This document shows, one piece after another, positions 12,564 through 24,845 of a DNA stretch of 64,000 nucleotides (the stretch's first letter is position 1; each line of letters opens with the position of its first letter). The stretch spans positions 34,375,946-34,439,945 of the forward strand of contig QVOM02000116.1 in NCBI GenBank assembly GCA_003586115.2. The letters run 5' to 3'. The translations under genes and the position numbers were made by a program. The stretch comes from Salvator merianae. Lineage: Eukaryota; Chordata; Lepidosauria; Squamata; Teiidae. Below the pieces are notes generated by a model. The model made no database searches. It was not told the origin of the DNA and was given only the letters and a program-made list of their open reading frames with translations.

Positions 12564-13250
12564 ATCTCATTTGTAGTAAATTTTGGGCTATTTTGCTGTG
12601 TTCTATAGTTCTGAGAACCTAAGCTTTTGGACATAGCTATGACATCCATCTTCAGAGAATCTGACTTCTGGAAGAGTATGCCTCATGCAAACAGACAAGT
12701 CTGCAGTAGCAGAACATGAATGGTCCGAAAATCATAAAATCCTCTTTGAAAAAACAGAAACTATAGCCAGAGTCAAAGGATTCCATGAATTAGCTACCAG
12801 GGAGGCCTTTGAAATAAAACAACACTCTCATAATTTTAACAGAGAATAAGAACTGTCTCTCAGCCACTGGTGGAAACCCCTCTACAAAAACAAACAATCA
12901 ACAAAAGAAACACATAAATTAAACAAACCAGGAGCTGTGAAGGATATAGGCAATGCCCAGCACCAGAGATTATGCAATTGCATATTGGTCAAGGAAGCAG
13001 CAGAAAACCTCTATCAACACCTACTCCTTCTAAGACCAACACCTCATTACCTAAGATTAGCTGCCAAAAAGTTGACATTCAAGAGACATCTATAAGAAGG
13101 GTGACTAGATCCAGCACACCATCAGTTGTTTTGACTCTTCCAGAAGTCAGATCCTCTGAAGATGGACGCTGTAGCTATGTCCAAAAGCTTAGGTTCTCAC
13201 AAGAACTATAGAACATGACACAATAGCCCAAAAACTACTATAAATGAGAT
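12564..13250 (+). mobile_element. Penelope-like element fragment between inverted repeats
   Basis: Remnant of a Penelope-like retroelement (PLE). A frame at 12709-12880 reads AEHEWSENHKILFEKTETIA, then RVKGFHELATREAFEIKQHS and HNFNRE, followed by one stop and LSLSHWWKP. This matches the C-terminal GIY-YIG endonuclease end of Penelope proteins (EH-x-W, RxKG, REAxEI, NFNR). The fragment is flanked by inverted copies of one sequence: left arm about 12564-12677, right arm about 13134-13250. Both contain CTAAGCTTTTGGACATAGCT or its complement. PLEs commonly carry terminal repeats in inverted or direct order, which fits. The reverse transcriptase part is absent, so the copy is dead. Confidence 0.75.
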
Positions 13251-13739
13251 TGAAACTAACCGTGAAACCCTACATTCTACCAGTAAAAACATGTTTTAAA
13301 AATAGTGCTGTTTGATTCATTGATAATATTGACATGCCATGCCAAAACTGCCTCTCAGTTCTGTTTGGTTTGTTGCATCTTTACTTTTACTTTGCATCTT
13401 TACTGGATATTTTTTAACTTTGCTTTTGGGTTTATATGAATTGATGACCTATAAGTGTAGAGTCTGTTATATAAAACCAGAAAGTATAGATTCAATGATC
13501 GGGATTTTTTTTGTGTGCCTGGATTTCAGCGATTATATAAAATATATGGGTTAACATGCAGGTATTGCTTAGGTTTGGGACAAGGAAACTGAATACATCA
13601 GCATGATTGTTCATCGTGTGTTTGAATTTCTGCAGAGGACTATTTTAGCATTAATTGAGATGTATCATATTCATCTGTTATCTAATTTTGTTGTCACACC
13701 ATCTTTTCAGTTGAGGGAGCATCATATGAAACTGACGAA

Positions 13740-13985
13740 ATAGTAAGATAAAAGCTTTCCTGATTGCTGCCTTGTATTTGTTCTGCCAGAGTTTGTGTTT
13801 CTTCCAGTTCTCCTTATTAGGACAAGCCTTTCATTTTCTGAATGAGCTTTCCTTGCTTTTAATGGCTTCCCATACTGCACTTGTAAGCCACACTGGTGTC
13901 CTCTTGGACTTGGCAGTCCCCTTTCTTCTTCTAGGTATGCATTCTAACTGAGCCTCCATTATTATGTTTGCAAAAAGTTTCCCTC
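13740..13985 (-). mobile_element. CR1-like LINE fragment, antisense (endonuclease-RT linker)
   Basis: On the minus strand the frame reads EAQLECIPRRRKGTAKSKRT, then PVWLTSAVWEAIKSKESSFR, one stop, and KACPNKENWKKHKLWQNKYK, AAIRKAF. The pattern 'P-x-W-L/M-T-x-x-V... I-x-x-K... Y-K... R-x-A' is the linker between endonuclease and RT of CR1-clade ORF2. A + strand copy of the segment just after it begins at about 57715. Confidence 0.6.
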
Positions 13986-15259
13986 GTTTTGGAGTGATTG
14001 AACTCTTCTAACTTTCCCTTTCAATTTCCGTTTTACTAGTTTTCTCATTTTTGGGAGAAATAAAACAGGTTTTATTGGGTGGGAAGAAGTCCTTTCTTTT
14101 GGAGTCAATCAAGTCAAAAGGCAGCAATTCCTCTTTCCAGAAGCACAGTTGAAAATATCTCATGCCTCACCAGACATATACATGTTCAAATCTCCCTCTG
14201 TTTCTGCTAGCTCTCACCCCTGCTCCCAGCCAATGGCAGCATAGTTGCTGTTGCCTACATTTTATTTAAATCACAATAAACCAGTGAAACCACAATGAAG
14301 TCAATAGGATCAAACTCCATTTTCCAATGAGAAAAATATTAAGCAATGATTGCAAAACTGTCAGAAGACTCAGAAGAAACCTTCTGAAGGAATGCCTGAC
14401 CTTTTAAAGGGGTGTTTTGTTTTGACCTCAAAAAACTCAAAATAGCCTATTTACATTCTAGAACTATTGCTGCTCATGATCTACAAAATTTAAATGCAGT
14501 AAGAATGCATTAACTACTTTTTAAACTGGTAAACCATCATTTAGACTGTTTGATTAACTGGCATCTCAGGCAGAGTGGTTATTTGTGTCCATTGTATCTG
14601 ATGCAGCAGAGGGCAAGGTGGACATACTGTCAAGTAGTAGTATGGATCAGAAGAGGTAGAACTGATGGTAAGACACTATTAAGTTTGAAATTCTGTGAGA
14701 ATCCACTTGAAAATTGACACCATTGAACATAGTACTTATAGACACATCAGCAACACTGAATGAAATGCATATTCAGAAGGGGAGAATGGAATCACTCTCA
14801 GTGGATGTGATTTGTGCTGCCCACTTTACATTTTTGAGGCAGCCTCCTCTGGTCGGAAAGGCTGCAGTTAGCGTGGATACCCTGACAGAGATGACCTAGT
14901 AGCCATCTGCTTTTTTGACTTCTAAAATTCTCAGTTGGCCTGTTGCATGACAAGTGGAGTATTAGAGAGTGATGATTTGGTAGGAAAGACCATATGTTCT
15001 ATTACTGGGCAGAAAGCAGGTTCCATCACTATCGCAGCAGTACCTTTCAATAGATACTATTTTCTGTTTAGTTGGAGTCATTAGTGTGGGTTTTCTTCAC
15101 TTAAGCTGTGATTTCTTAATAGCTTTCTTTTTCTTAAGACTATTGGGGGTTGTTATGAAGCATGGAAAAAGATCTAGAAATAATCTTTGTATTCCTTGAG
15201 CAGTTTTGAATTCTTAAAGTTAACTCAGATGACGGCAAAATAATCAAATGTGTCAGTTG

Positions 15260-15420
15260 GAAATTTATTTATTTATTCTGTTTGTTTATATGCAGCCCGT
15301 TGGCCAGAAGACTCTCAGAGCGGCTTACAGTATACAATTTCAGACAAGTCCTTGCCCTCAGGCTTACAATCTAAAGAGACAAGACACAAAAGGGAGAGGG
15401 CCTGGGAGGGAAGAGGGGCA
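15260..15420 (-). repeat. LINE 3' tail-type repeat, antisense
   Basis: A TTTATTTATTTATT run is followed by ATGCAGCCCGTTGGCCAGAA, AGAGCGGCTTACAGT and CTTACAATCTAAAGAGACAA. This is the arrangement of an antisense LINE tail. An AT-rich microsatellite-like stretch follows at 15421-15480. Confidence 0.5.
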
Positions 15421-15627
15421 TTATATAATTATAATTATAATATAATTATACATTATATCTTTATAATGTAACACTGAATAGTATTAAAAGTCAAATTATA
15501 TATATTCTGTATGTCTATATTAATAACATTTTATTTAAAACATTAATAATAGTAGCAATATAAAGTATGATGTTCATAAATTAGTTATAATATTGAAACA
15601 GTATTTCTTGTTTGTTTGTGTATTTGT

Positions 15628-15664
15628 TCTCCTCCTCCTCCTCCTCCTCCTCCTCCTTCTTCCT
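15628..15664. repeat. (TCC)n microsatellite
   Basis: About eleven uninterrupted CTC/TCC units, ending CTTCTTCCT. Intronic; no gene signal. Confidence 0.95.
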
Positions 15665-16184
15665 AGAGATGTCCTTCTTGACCAGCAAGACAATGAATAC
15701 AGACAGTTAGGGTAGAAAATGTTCTGCAGAGTATGTGGAAAATAAATACAAACCCAAGCAGAAGTAGTTTTGGGGGAAAGACTTTTTACTACAGTTTCAA
15801 GAAATGCTATTCCTTTTCCCTAATCACTTACTAGGATCATATCCCCTAAATCCAGCTTTTCCACAGATGGGAAGGGCTGAGATAAGGGCTGAGATAAGGG
15901 CTTTTCTTATCACTGTGAGGGGTGCCTGCAGATAGTTTCCCTTTTCTAACTATGTAGGAGCTGTACTAATACTCTACTGTAAGTTTCTACTGGTGGTTTC
16001 CTGTTTGTAGGCTTTCTGACAAAGGTAAATTCAATAGCACACATTGTAGAGACATGTGATTTCTCCTTTGTGGCAGCCTTGTGGCAGCTGGAAGATACAG
16101 CAAGAAGCTTCATTTTTCTCTGTCCACATTTTATAATCCTTGAATGAACCATAGTATGAAATATATTAAATGACAAATCCAGTT

Positions 16185-16740
16185 AACCGCATAAGAATGT
16201 AAGAGTAGCCTTGCTGGATGAGGCCACAGCTTATCTAGTCCAGGATCCTGTCTTGCATAGTAACCCACCATTTGCTTTCAGGCATCCTCAAGGAGAAGAC
16301 AAGGGCGAAACCCTCACCTGCTCTTGATTCGCTACAAATGGCCCTTAGAGGCATCCTGGAAAAAATGTTAAAATAGAATCTCCTGTTACAAAGCTAAAAT
16401 AATAATAAAATATATTAGAAAAATCTACAAACAGACACTATATATTACATTCCTAAAAATATAAATACTGCTAGTAAATTCCATAGACCAATGATCTGCT
16501 GGATAAAAGCCAACTTCCTTTTGTCATTCCTAACTTTCCTGTCTAGCAGTTTCATAGAATGACCCCTGGTTCTAGTGCAATTTATTTTCTCTATCTGCCT
16601 TTTCCATACTATGCATGATTTTATAAATTTCCATCAGGTCCCCTCTTAAATACTCTTTTTCAAGGCTGAATAGGCTTAGAAGTTGCAGCCTGAGCTCATA
16701 AGCAAAGTGTTCCAGCCCCCTGATCATTCTGGTTAGTTAT
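16185..16740 (-). mobile_element. CR1-like (L3-type) LINE 3' end, antisense
   Basis: 16190-16300 is the reverse complement of the 3' end at 59170-59242 and 62180-62257: 'ATAAGAATGTAAGAGTAGCC' followed by a box matching TAGTCCAGGATCCTGTC. 16540-16740 continues antisense into the ORF2 end (CTGGTTCTAGTGCAATTT, CAGGTCCCCTCTTAAATA, GGCTGAATAGGCTTAG). That corresponds to the 'R-G-D-L... Y-K-x-M' region of CR1-like ORF2. 16370-16520 between them is AT-rich and may be an insertion or a decayed part. Confidence 0.7.
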
Positions 16741-17279
16741 AGTGTAATCTTCAGTGTCACTCAAAGTTACCCAGATAAGTATTTAGCAAGTTTATGACTG
16801 TCTCAGCCCATCCTCAGGCAGTAGGAAAGTACTGAAGAAATTGAAATGCAGACTTCGGTGAAGAAAGCTTTTACAGGAACCTACTTTCACTGTAAAGTCA
16901 AGAATGAGTACAAATGGGACAGGGATCAAATATTGGCAAAAGCAAATAATAGGAGAGGTTAGAATAAAAGTTCAAAATATGTAAAGAGAAAGGGATATAT
17001 TGTAATAAGCCAAGATCAAAGTTCATTATCTTGTAGAAAGTGACTAATTACATGAAAAACTGCATGCCATGAAATTGTAATTAGATGATTAAATGAAACT
17101 GTGTGTAGCATTTGGATATTCTATTCATGGGCTCTTAAGTAACCTTTGAAATGTTCAATTCTTTGCAGATGTCATGTATAATTACGTGTGGTCTATTGAG
17201 TATTTTTAGTGTTGGTAAAACAGTGCTCAGATTCCTGTTGCATTTGTTCTGTGTTAGTGAACAATCCAAGTTTTATTTT

Positions 17280-17965
17280 TTATTGTACTTAAATATTTAT
17301 ATCTCATCTTTTACCTGAAGGTCCCAGGATGGGTTACAACAATAAAAAGATAAAATCCATAAAGCAGCAAAACATGCTTAAAATATAACTCTTCCTCCTT
17401 GGCAGGACGACAGTAAGAGAAGGTTGTAAACATCAAAGGCCTGGGTGAGGACGTATGTTTTAAGCCATGTAACGTTGGTGCATAGTAGACCTCCACTGGG
17501 AGGTTGTTCCAAAATCTTGGGACTGTCACAGAATAGGCTCCTCGTGCACCATCACCCTTTGCACTTCTGAGGGTGGTAGAACTACAAGAAGGGCCTCATC
17601 TTATGATCTTAATACCCATCTTATAATCTTAATATCTTAATTAATATCTTAATCTTAATCTTATGATCTCTATGAGCAAAGGCAGTTATTTGGAGTCCAA
17701 GCAAACTTCAGTTATTTGGAGTCCAAGCCATTTAGGACTTTTTAGGACTTCATCACTTTGAATTGGGTTTAGTAGTGCATCGGTAACCGGTGTGGGTCTT
17801 TTAAGACCCTTATCATGTGCATCTGGCTAGAAGCTCCCAACAGCAGCTGAGCTTCTGTTCCCGCTTCTGAATTGTCTTCAGAAGTAGCCCCACCTAGAAT
17901 GTATTATAGTGTTATTGTAATCTAGTCATACTGAGTAGTCTGTTTATACTGAGCTGTACAGCTGT
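17280..17965 (-). mobile_element. L2-type LINE fragment, antisense
   Basis: Begins with a tail-like ATTTATATCTCATC, then AGGTCCCAGGATGGGTTACA and an A-rich stretch. It then has the boxes shared by other antisense copies here: TGGGAGGTTGTTCCAAAATC, AGAAGGGCCTCATCTTATGA, AGTCCAAGCCATTTAGGACT, TCTAGAATGTATTATAGT. Short internal duplications occur at about 17600-17660 (ATCTTAAT units) and 17687-17740 (CAGTTATTTGGAGTCCAAGC twice). Confidence 0.7.
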
Positions 17966-17994
17966 GTCAACTTGATACCTCTAGACTCGACTTA

Positions 17995-18155
17995 TATTTA
18001 TTAAAAATATTTATATATCACTTCCCATTAAAATATAATCTCGAAGCAGTTTACAAAGAATAAAAGCAGCTAATAAAAGTATACTTAAAATCAAGGATGG
18101 GAGCAAATAAACAAGCATTCACTCTGGAAAGACCTGGGTAAAAAAGATAGATCTT
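17995..18155 (-). repeat. LINE-tail-type repeat, antisense
   Basis: TATTTATATATCACTTCCCA, then AATCTCGAAGCAGTTTACAA and an A-rich stretch. Same layout as 12465-12563, so the two are probably one repeat family. Confidence 0.5.
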
Positions 18156-19289
18156 CGGTTGGCACCGGAAGACTACATTTGCAACATTGCTCCTTTAATC
18201 TCCTGGGGCCCAGCCTACATCCTCAATTCCTGGTTTTGTATGTCCTTGGGAACTATTTGCCATTCATTATCTTACATGGGAAACCCCAGGAAGAGGCCCA
18301 TAAGAAACAGGCTGAAGCCCTCATCATATCACCCCCACCCGCAAGCCTGCTCCCCTCTTTTTCCAGAGTTTGAGGAGCAGACTTATCTGGATAATGGACA
18401 TGAAAGACCCTGATGAACTGACCTACAGAATCATCACCCGAATTAATCCTTGAGTGTTCAGAATTGGAATAACCCTGATAGATATGGGAGTGTCAGAGTG
18501 TAAGCAGAAAAAGATGCTACACCAATACCCAGTGAAATGGCAAATGATTTCTAGAACTGGAGTTTGAAAAATATTTTCCAAAAATAACTTTTTTGGGGGT
18601 GAGGGTATCTGTGTGGAATAAAATGTACTGTCTTTAAAAATTGATCAACAGTGTCCCGTACCACCATAGAGTTAATCTGCCTTGGCTTAGTTCTGGCAGG
18701 TAGTAGCTATGACAGCCTGGCCAGCTTTATCCTCAAGGTTTTAGCTACAACACAGGGCAAAAAGCCATATATTGTTCAATGTGTTTTTGAAACCTAAGCC
18801 ACCAGTAGAACCATTTGATTTGCAACAATGTTTTAAGGAAACTAAAATGACCAACAGACTTAGAATCATGATGTAAAGCTGAAACCTTATCCTTTGTTGG
18901 TGCTGGAAAATATATTTTGTTCTGGAATAGAGATAGTTCATTGTTAAATGAGAGTTTGGATTTGTTAGCCTGAAACTAAGAGTCATATGAGAGGGCAGCA
19001 ACTAACTGCAGTTTTAGGGAGTTTTAGTAGCTCTATGACTTCTAAAGCTGCAGCAGTCAGTTCTAATAATTCAGGGTAAGAATTGTGGGGAAACGGTAGT
19101 CATCTTGAACCTTGTATTAATTTTTTTGGGAAAGGGCATTGTCCAGATCATTTTTTTCTGCTTAAATATATTTGATGGTGAAGTGAAAACTTGTGAAAAA
19201 GTGAGACTAGCAATGCTATTGTGGGGAGAGCAAAGCCTGGAGTTGCAAAGCTTGAGGGTTTCTGTCATCAGCCAAAACCCTTTGAGCTC

Positions 19290-19575
19290 AATCTAAAGGG
19301 CATCACTAAATATTCAAATTGTCCATACCCGGTAATTGAATTTTCCAATCACCACCCCTTTTTGCTCTGAATATCATGATATGCCTCCCACAAGCCCAAT
19401 CTGGTGAAGGCTTTTATCTCCTGCAGCCTGTCAATAAGACCACTGATTTATGGCAAGGTGATTTTTACTTGACAGTGTCCTTGTTCAGTGCCCTATAATC
19501 TGTGCAGAAGCGGAACTCTCCTGATTTTTTTGATGAACATTGGAGATGCATTGTCTTTGAAGATTCCTGCCTATG
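19290..19575 (-). mobile_element. Ty3/Gypsy retrotransposon fragment, antisense (RT)
   Basis: On the minus strand one frame reads SGEFRFCTDYRALNKDTVK. After a frameshift come ISGLIDRLQEIKAFTRLGLW and EAYHDI. After another comes GYGQFEYLVMPFRL. These are consecutive RT blocks of Ty3/Gypsy pol: the 'RxCxDYRxLNxxTV' block, 'LIDxLxxxxxFTxLDLxxAY' and 'GxFEYLVMPFGL'. The catalytic Asp of the LDL block is Gly here (RLGLW). No LTR or integrase was recognised nearby. Confidence 0.85.
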
Positions 19576-19949
19576 GTTTATGGATGAAAAGATAAGAGTA
19601 AATGACAATGGAGAGATAGAAAAAGTATATTTGGGAAATATTTATATTTGATATGATTAGGGATAAAAGAATTAGAGGAGAAGGGAACAGAGTAAAGATG
19701 GAAACAGGACAAATATGGGGAGTATGGTTTCCATGCAATATAGATATTGAGAAATGGGTATAAAAATAGTCCTATTTATTGGGGAACTATTTTTGAGTTA
19801 GGGGGTGTTGGTTGTGCTTCTCTTTTGTGCAAAAGCTTTTCCCCATGTCTAGGACATGGGAAAATTACTACTTTCCAATTTATAATGATGTGTAATATAA
19901 TTTATAATGATTGATAAAATATGTTGTTGACCCTCTGTTACCATTACAA

Positions 19950-21960
19950 AAGATGTGAGTCTAGTAGGAGATTTAAAAAATGGAAAAGTTCCTGACCCTG
20001 AGCCTGTTCTTCCTGAATTGCTAAAAGCTAATTTGGAATTGTGGGTTCCAGTTCTAGCAACTCTATTTACATCTATTAATAGCAATGGAATTATGCAAAA
20101 GCAGTGGAAAAATGATATAGTTGTTCCCATATTTAAGAAAGGATCACAGCTGAATCCATCTAATTATAGGCCTATCAGTCTGCTTTCTCTGATTTGGAAA
20201 ATTATATGCCCTGTTTCAGTTGGACAAGCTTTAGATGTGGATCTCCAAGGATCAAATTTTGGGACTTGAGCAAGCTGGTTTTAGATCAGATCTCTCTGTT
20301 GTTGATCATTGTATGATCTTGTACCATCTAGCTGAGAAGTATTCTAATGGCCTAAAACACAGCCTTTTTGTTACCTTTATGGATTTAAAAGTAGTATTTG
20401 ATTCTATCTCCAGACATTTATTATGGAAAAAGCATTATTGGATAAGAGAGTGCTCTTTTTAATAATGCAGCTTTAGTCAGTTCTTTCCTGCAGATTATGT
20501 ATGCCACAAATGGAGCTGTAACAGATGCAATCCCTTTTGCATGTGGGGTCAGACAAGGATGCGTTCTGGCCCCTACATTGTTTAATCTTGTCATTAATGG
20601 TTTGGCACAATTCTTGGATACAGTAGACTCTCATGCACCAAAGCTGACCAATAAACAAATACCTATTTTGTTATATGGTGATGGTTTAGTTATATTATCT
20701 CAGACTAGATTAGCTTTGCAAAGATTGTTAAATGCATTCACCTGTTACTGTAATGATAACAAGTTAGCTATTTATAATAAAACTAAGGTTCTGGTATTGT
20801 CTAAATCTAGGAAATTATACAACTAGGTAGTGAGTCAGAACTGTATAGGACAGGTGTATAAATATAAATAGGCATCTTTTTCCAGTGTAATTTCAATTGG
20901 AGAACTCATAGTTCATTTACTATAAATCAGCTTGTAGGTCCCTTAGTGCCTTTCTGTGTTTTTGTTATTCTAAAAGAGGTCAGGTTGTACCTATGACATT
21001 ACAAATGTTTCATGCCAAGATTGTTGCTCAATTGCTTTTTTGGAGTTCCTGTGTGGATACAAGGAGTAACAGCAGAACTAGAAAAGCTTCAGTCTATATT
21101 CCTTAGAGCAATTCTTGGAGTTCCTGTATGTGTGGCATATCCCATTCTTTGTCTGGAAACTGGTTCTTCATCTATAGCTTGTAACGCTTTTACCACATGG
21201 ATAAAGCTCTGTTCAGAGATTCAGGGAGTTTCATTCCTTTATGGCTGGATTCCTGTCAAAATTCTTGGCTATCTTATGTAAATAACAAAATAATGAAATT
21301 GAGGCTTTCTCTATCGGAATTACTCAGTTTAGAAAATACGAAGGTGAAAGAGATATTATTTCTTCAGCTGCATGATATTGAGCGCCAGAACTTACGTCTT
21401 GACAGACAGGATCTGTTTCCCTTTACATTTTGGGCTTCTTCCTCCAATGGGAAATAGAGATGCAAACTACCTATCAACACTCCTTTTCCCAGAGTTCCAA
21501 TCTTCGTTTATTTGGGTTTGTTTAAATGCGTTACCCTCATCTTTCTTAGAAAGGAGGTTTGCCAGTGACTCCTTAGACACAGCTTTGTGCCCTTGTTGTT
21601 CCGGTTCTCTTGGAACTGTTATACATGTTCAGTTACCTTGTTTCTTGTACTGGGACACTAGCAATGAACTTATTTCCCCCCCTTTTAGCAAGATTTCCTG
21701 GAAGACATGAGTTGTTTTTTTAAAAAATAAACTATTGTCTTGTTGATAACAAGCTGTGAACTTATTAAAACAGTAATGAAGGGTTTGTTTTATATTGTTA
21801 TAAACATAAGAGCTCAGTTTAAGAAAATGTAAAATGTTTTTATCTGTATGGTTTTTTTTTTAAATTTGTTTGCTAACACTACTTGCTGATTTTGTCCTTT
21901 TACTTTTTTTTTAACCGGCTAATGACTATAATAAGCCACTACTACTATTGTTATGTTAGC
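19950..21960 (+). mobile_element. Non-LTR retrotransposon (LINE), sense, nearly 2 kb, inactive
   Basis: Long sense LINE remnant in several frames. 19955-20215 reads KNGKVPDPEPVLPELLKANL and DIVVPIFKKGSQLNPSNYRP, then ISLLS: RT blocks 0-2. 20258-20440 has QAGFRSDLSVVDHCMILYHL and FVTFMDLKVVFDSISRHLLW (the catalytic Asp in FMDLK). 20497-20820 has ACGVRQGCVLAPTLFNLVIN, then the active-site box as YGDG (20674-20685) instead of YADD, so it is catalytically dead. 21372-21700 has a Cys/His pattern CPCCSGSLGTVIHVQLPC typical of the ORF2 C-terminus. It ends near 21960 with a degraded AATAAGCCACTACTACTATT tail. I cannot fix the clade; R4/Dong-like is one option. Confidence 0.85.
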
Positions 21961-22819
21961 TCAAGTTCCCAATTATGACAATAAGTTTTGCTGAATAAGA
22001 TTTTACTGATGATGCTACATAGTTGATAAATAGTAGTAAAGTGCAAAGAAAACTGCAACATTTTACTCAGCTACTCTCTATACTTCCCACCCAATGCCTT
22101 TAGGCTCCAAATTTGCAACATTACTTATTTGCTTACCTGGGATCAAGCCATTTTTATGTAACATTTGAGCCATTAGTGAAATAGTCTCTATTACTGCATT
22201 GTGGTTGCTGACTTGTGTTTATAGAGTTAAATTCTGCAGGTTAACTATAGGTGAAGAAGAATATTAGCACTACACTCTTCTTCATACCCAGCAATCAAAG
22301 AAAAGCTGTAATAATCAAATTTCATCAGAATGCATTCGTAGAACTATTTTTGTTTTATGTTGGCTTTGTATATTTTGAAGTGAACCTTCTTTTTCTTATG
22401 CATGTGTGAACTTCTTTGGAGCTCATCCATATTGCCAGTGAACATGATTGAAGTTTTTAGCTAATGCTAATTAAAATAACAAGTGAAGCTGTATCTACTA
22501 GTACAGACTTGTTGAATAGTGTAGATCTCCTTCTGCTTCTTGCTGGAGGTCCCTAGGCAGAAAAGGAAAAATGGTCTAATAAACTGGCAGTTCCCAACTT
22601 CTCATGGAGCTTGTGAGGAACTTCCACCTGAAGATTTCCAGGAAGCTTTTACGCTGACAGTGGGAAGAAATGGGTTTTTCCATCCAGACCTCTGCAATAC
22701 CACTGACAGACACTTCCAGTGTTTTTTCTTTCTTTTAATTGAAAGTCAGCAGTACAGTGAAGAAGATGTTTATTAAAAAAGATAAAACACAAAATTAGAT
22801 AAGATTTCAAAGTCACTTC

Positions 22820-23300
22820 CTTTACCATGCTTGCTCAAAATTATCTAATTTGATCATGCCCTTCATAATCCTGAGTTGGTGTATTATTTTTTTCTGCAAG
22901 AGCTATTTTTCACTCATTGGCATACCAAAGAGTAAGGTGCTTCATGTTTTTCCAACATTTAACCACAGTCTGACAAGCAGTCAAGGGCAGAAAAGATAGC
23001 AGTGTTTTGTATTTAATGTTCCTATTGTAACCTTTATAAATGTCCAGTAGATGTAGTTCAAGTGAGTATTCAAGTGGATCCACCATTATGATAGCAGTAT
23101 CTTTTTGGACTTCCTGCCAAAACCTAGCAATAGCTGGAGACTTTCACCATATATGAATATATGTGCCAAGAGACTGGGAGTTTTTTCAGCAGGTAGATAA
23201 CACAATTTTAGTGTTAGAAGCCAGTTGAAAAGGAGAGGGTGTCTATATCTCCTGTGTTGTAATTTCAGAGTGTTTTTTAGTATCTTGGAAGAGATGTGTT
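22820..23300 (-). mobile_element. L1/Tx1-type LINE ORF2 C-terminus, antisense
   Basis: On the minus strand a long frame reads LGTYIHIW, one stop, KSPAIARFWQEVQKDTAIIM, then YKTLLSFLPLTACQTVVKCW and KNMKHLTLWYANE before another stop. This is the L1-type C-terminal region, 'H-x-x-W-x-C-P-x-I-x-x-F-W-x-x-V ... L...T.......W', just after the Cys/His motif. The + strand around it has no long conserved frame. It may extend upward to about 24200, but I could not follow it. Confidence 0.65.
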
Positions 23301-24845
23301 ACTTCCCATTGAGAGCAATTAGAACTCCAATACTGATCTGAGAAGAGAGAACCCAGATCACTTTAACAGCATTGCAGTAGCCCAGTCAAAAACCCTGTTT
23401 TCATACCCATTAAAATTGAATAAATCTTAGACATGGCAGCCCATCAAAGTCCCTGAAGCAAAGACCCACTCATAATTTGTCAAAGATCTAATTGCTGCAG
23501 TCACTATAGTTGGAACTGTAGAAAAATTAAATAACAGGGTTAGCAATGAGCCAGTTGTTTTGAGAATGATCCAATACTGTAGTTATCTGATCCTTATTTG
23601 GCAAATGCTGTTAAGACAAAAATCCTTCAAGCTGGAATAACCACATTTTGTAGTCTAGTCTACGTCGCTTGTGATAAAATTCTACAAAAATAGGTGTGTT
23701 TATCAATAGAGAGCAATGGAAACATTATGGACATCAATATAGATTGATATTTAGACTTTGTGATCAAAGTGCATCTCAGAAAAAGATTCTTATACATTTT
23801 ATTTTGACTGCTGAACTTCATCAACATGGAACAGAAATACTATTGGGTTGCTCCAGCAGTTCCTATTGAGACCGTCACCCTTACTGTGTAATTATTCGCT
23901 TCATAAAATATTTCATTTGAAAGGCATGGAAGTAAGATTCCACATGGAGAGCCCCCCCCCCTCGAATCAGCCTTGTTTCTTATCTTTCTGCCACAATTTC
24001 AAAGTATTTGAGCTTTCTTTCTAAGAAAAGTAAACTTGTGAAGCATTTTTTGCCAAGCAGGGAGAATTTTGTTCCCTACTAAGTAGGATATAGTTGGAAA
24101 CAAACACAAGTTCTTAGAATGGTTTTCATTTTAACGATAGCAGTTCGCTGTGGGTGAGGGATTTTTTTTTCTATAGATGAAGATCTTTTTAAATATCTTT
24201 TTATAAAGGACTGTAGTTATAAAGCAATATTTTGTCAGGTCCAGATTCTTTAAAGCACTGTGGCATATCTTCAGCTCTGTTGCCCTTTTCACATCTAATT
24301 GTTTATTCTCAATGTTTTCTCTCCTTTTTTCCTTTTGGTAGCAATAGTGGCTCCAATGAGAATTGGAGCCATTAGCAGTTACACAGCAGGCATGCCCCCA
24401 AACAGGCTGATTTTACTTGCTACTTAATATGCAGAGAGACTTCCACACGTTCCCTCATTGTCACTACTAGAGTGCATACCCTTGACAAACTTATTCTAAT
24501 CTTTCCTTATTAGGAGGCTTCTGCATCCCCAATGAATATGTGCCGTATGATATGATGAGGAATCTGAGTATATTTGCCAGTGCTATATATGATTGTTGCA
24601 GTGGGAGCAACTAAATGTTGAATGAAATTCAGTGAAAAGCATAGTCTGAGCTTCAGAATAACGGTATTGGAGGTAGAAGGTAGCTTAAATTAACAGGTCT
24701 AGAAATGAAGCACTGTTGTGCTGTGCCTGTGCGTAGTTTTTGTGGTAGCTGCATAAAGAAGCTCTACTGGTATTCAGACTGTGAGGTGCCGGTTCTTTTC
24801 GAGAGAATAATGTTCTGTCTACTGTCTTATTTTTTTCCCCAATAG

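Larger units (their letters stand above)
11943..24845 (+). other. MLLT10 intron, 12.9 kb
   Basis: Intron between the knuckle exon and the first PHD2 exon (GT at 11943, AG at 24844). It carries a Penelope-like fragment, antisense CR1, L2-type and Gypsy pieces, a roughly 2-kb sense LINE and an antisense L1-type fragment, listed separately. I see nothing assignable in 11943-12330, 14000-15260, 15665-16180, 16745-17280, 18165-19285 (an 84-codon + frame at 18159-18413 has no recognised family), 19580-19945, 21965-22820 or 23310-24840. Confidence 0.85.

Noticed and set aside
18159..18413. 84-codon + frame with many Pro/His residues
   Set aside because: A second overlapping frame (18179-18373) is open too, there is no known family, and no flanking gene signals. 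Left as unassigned intron.
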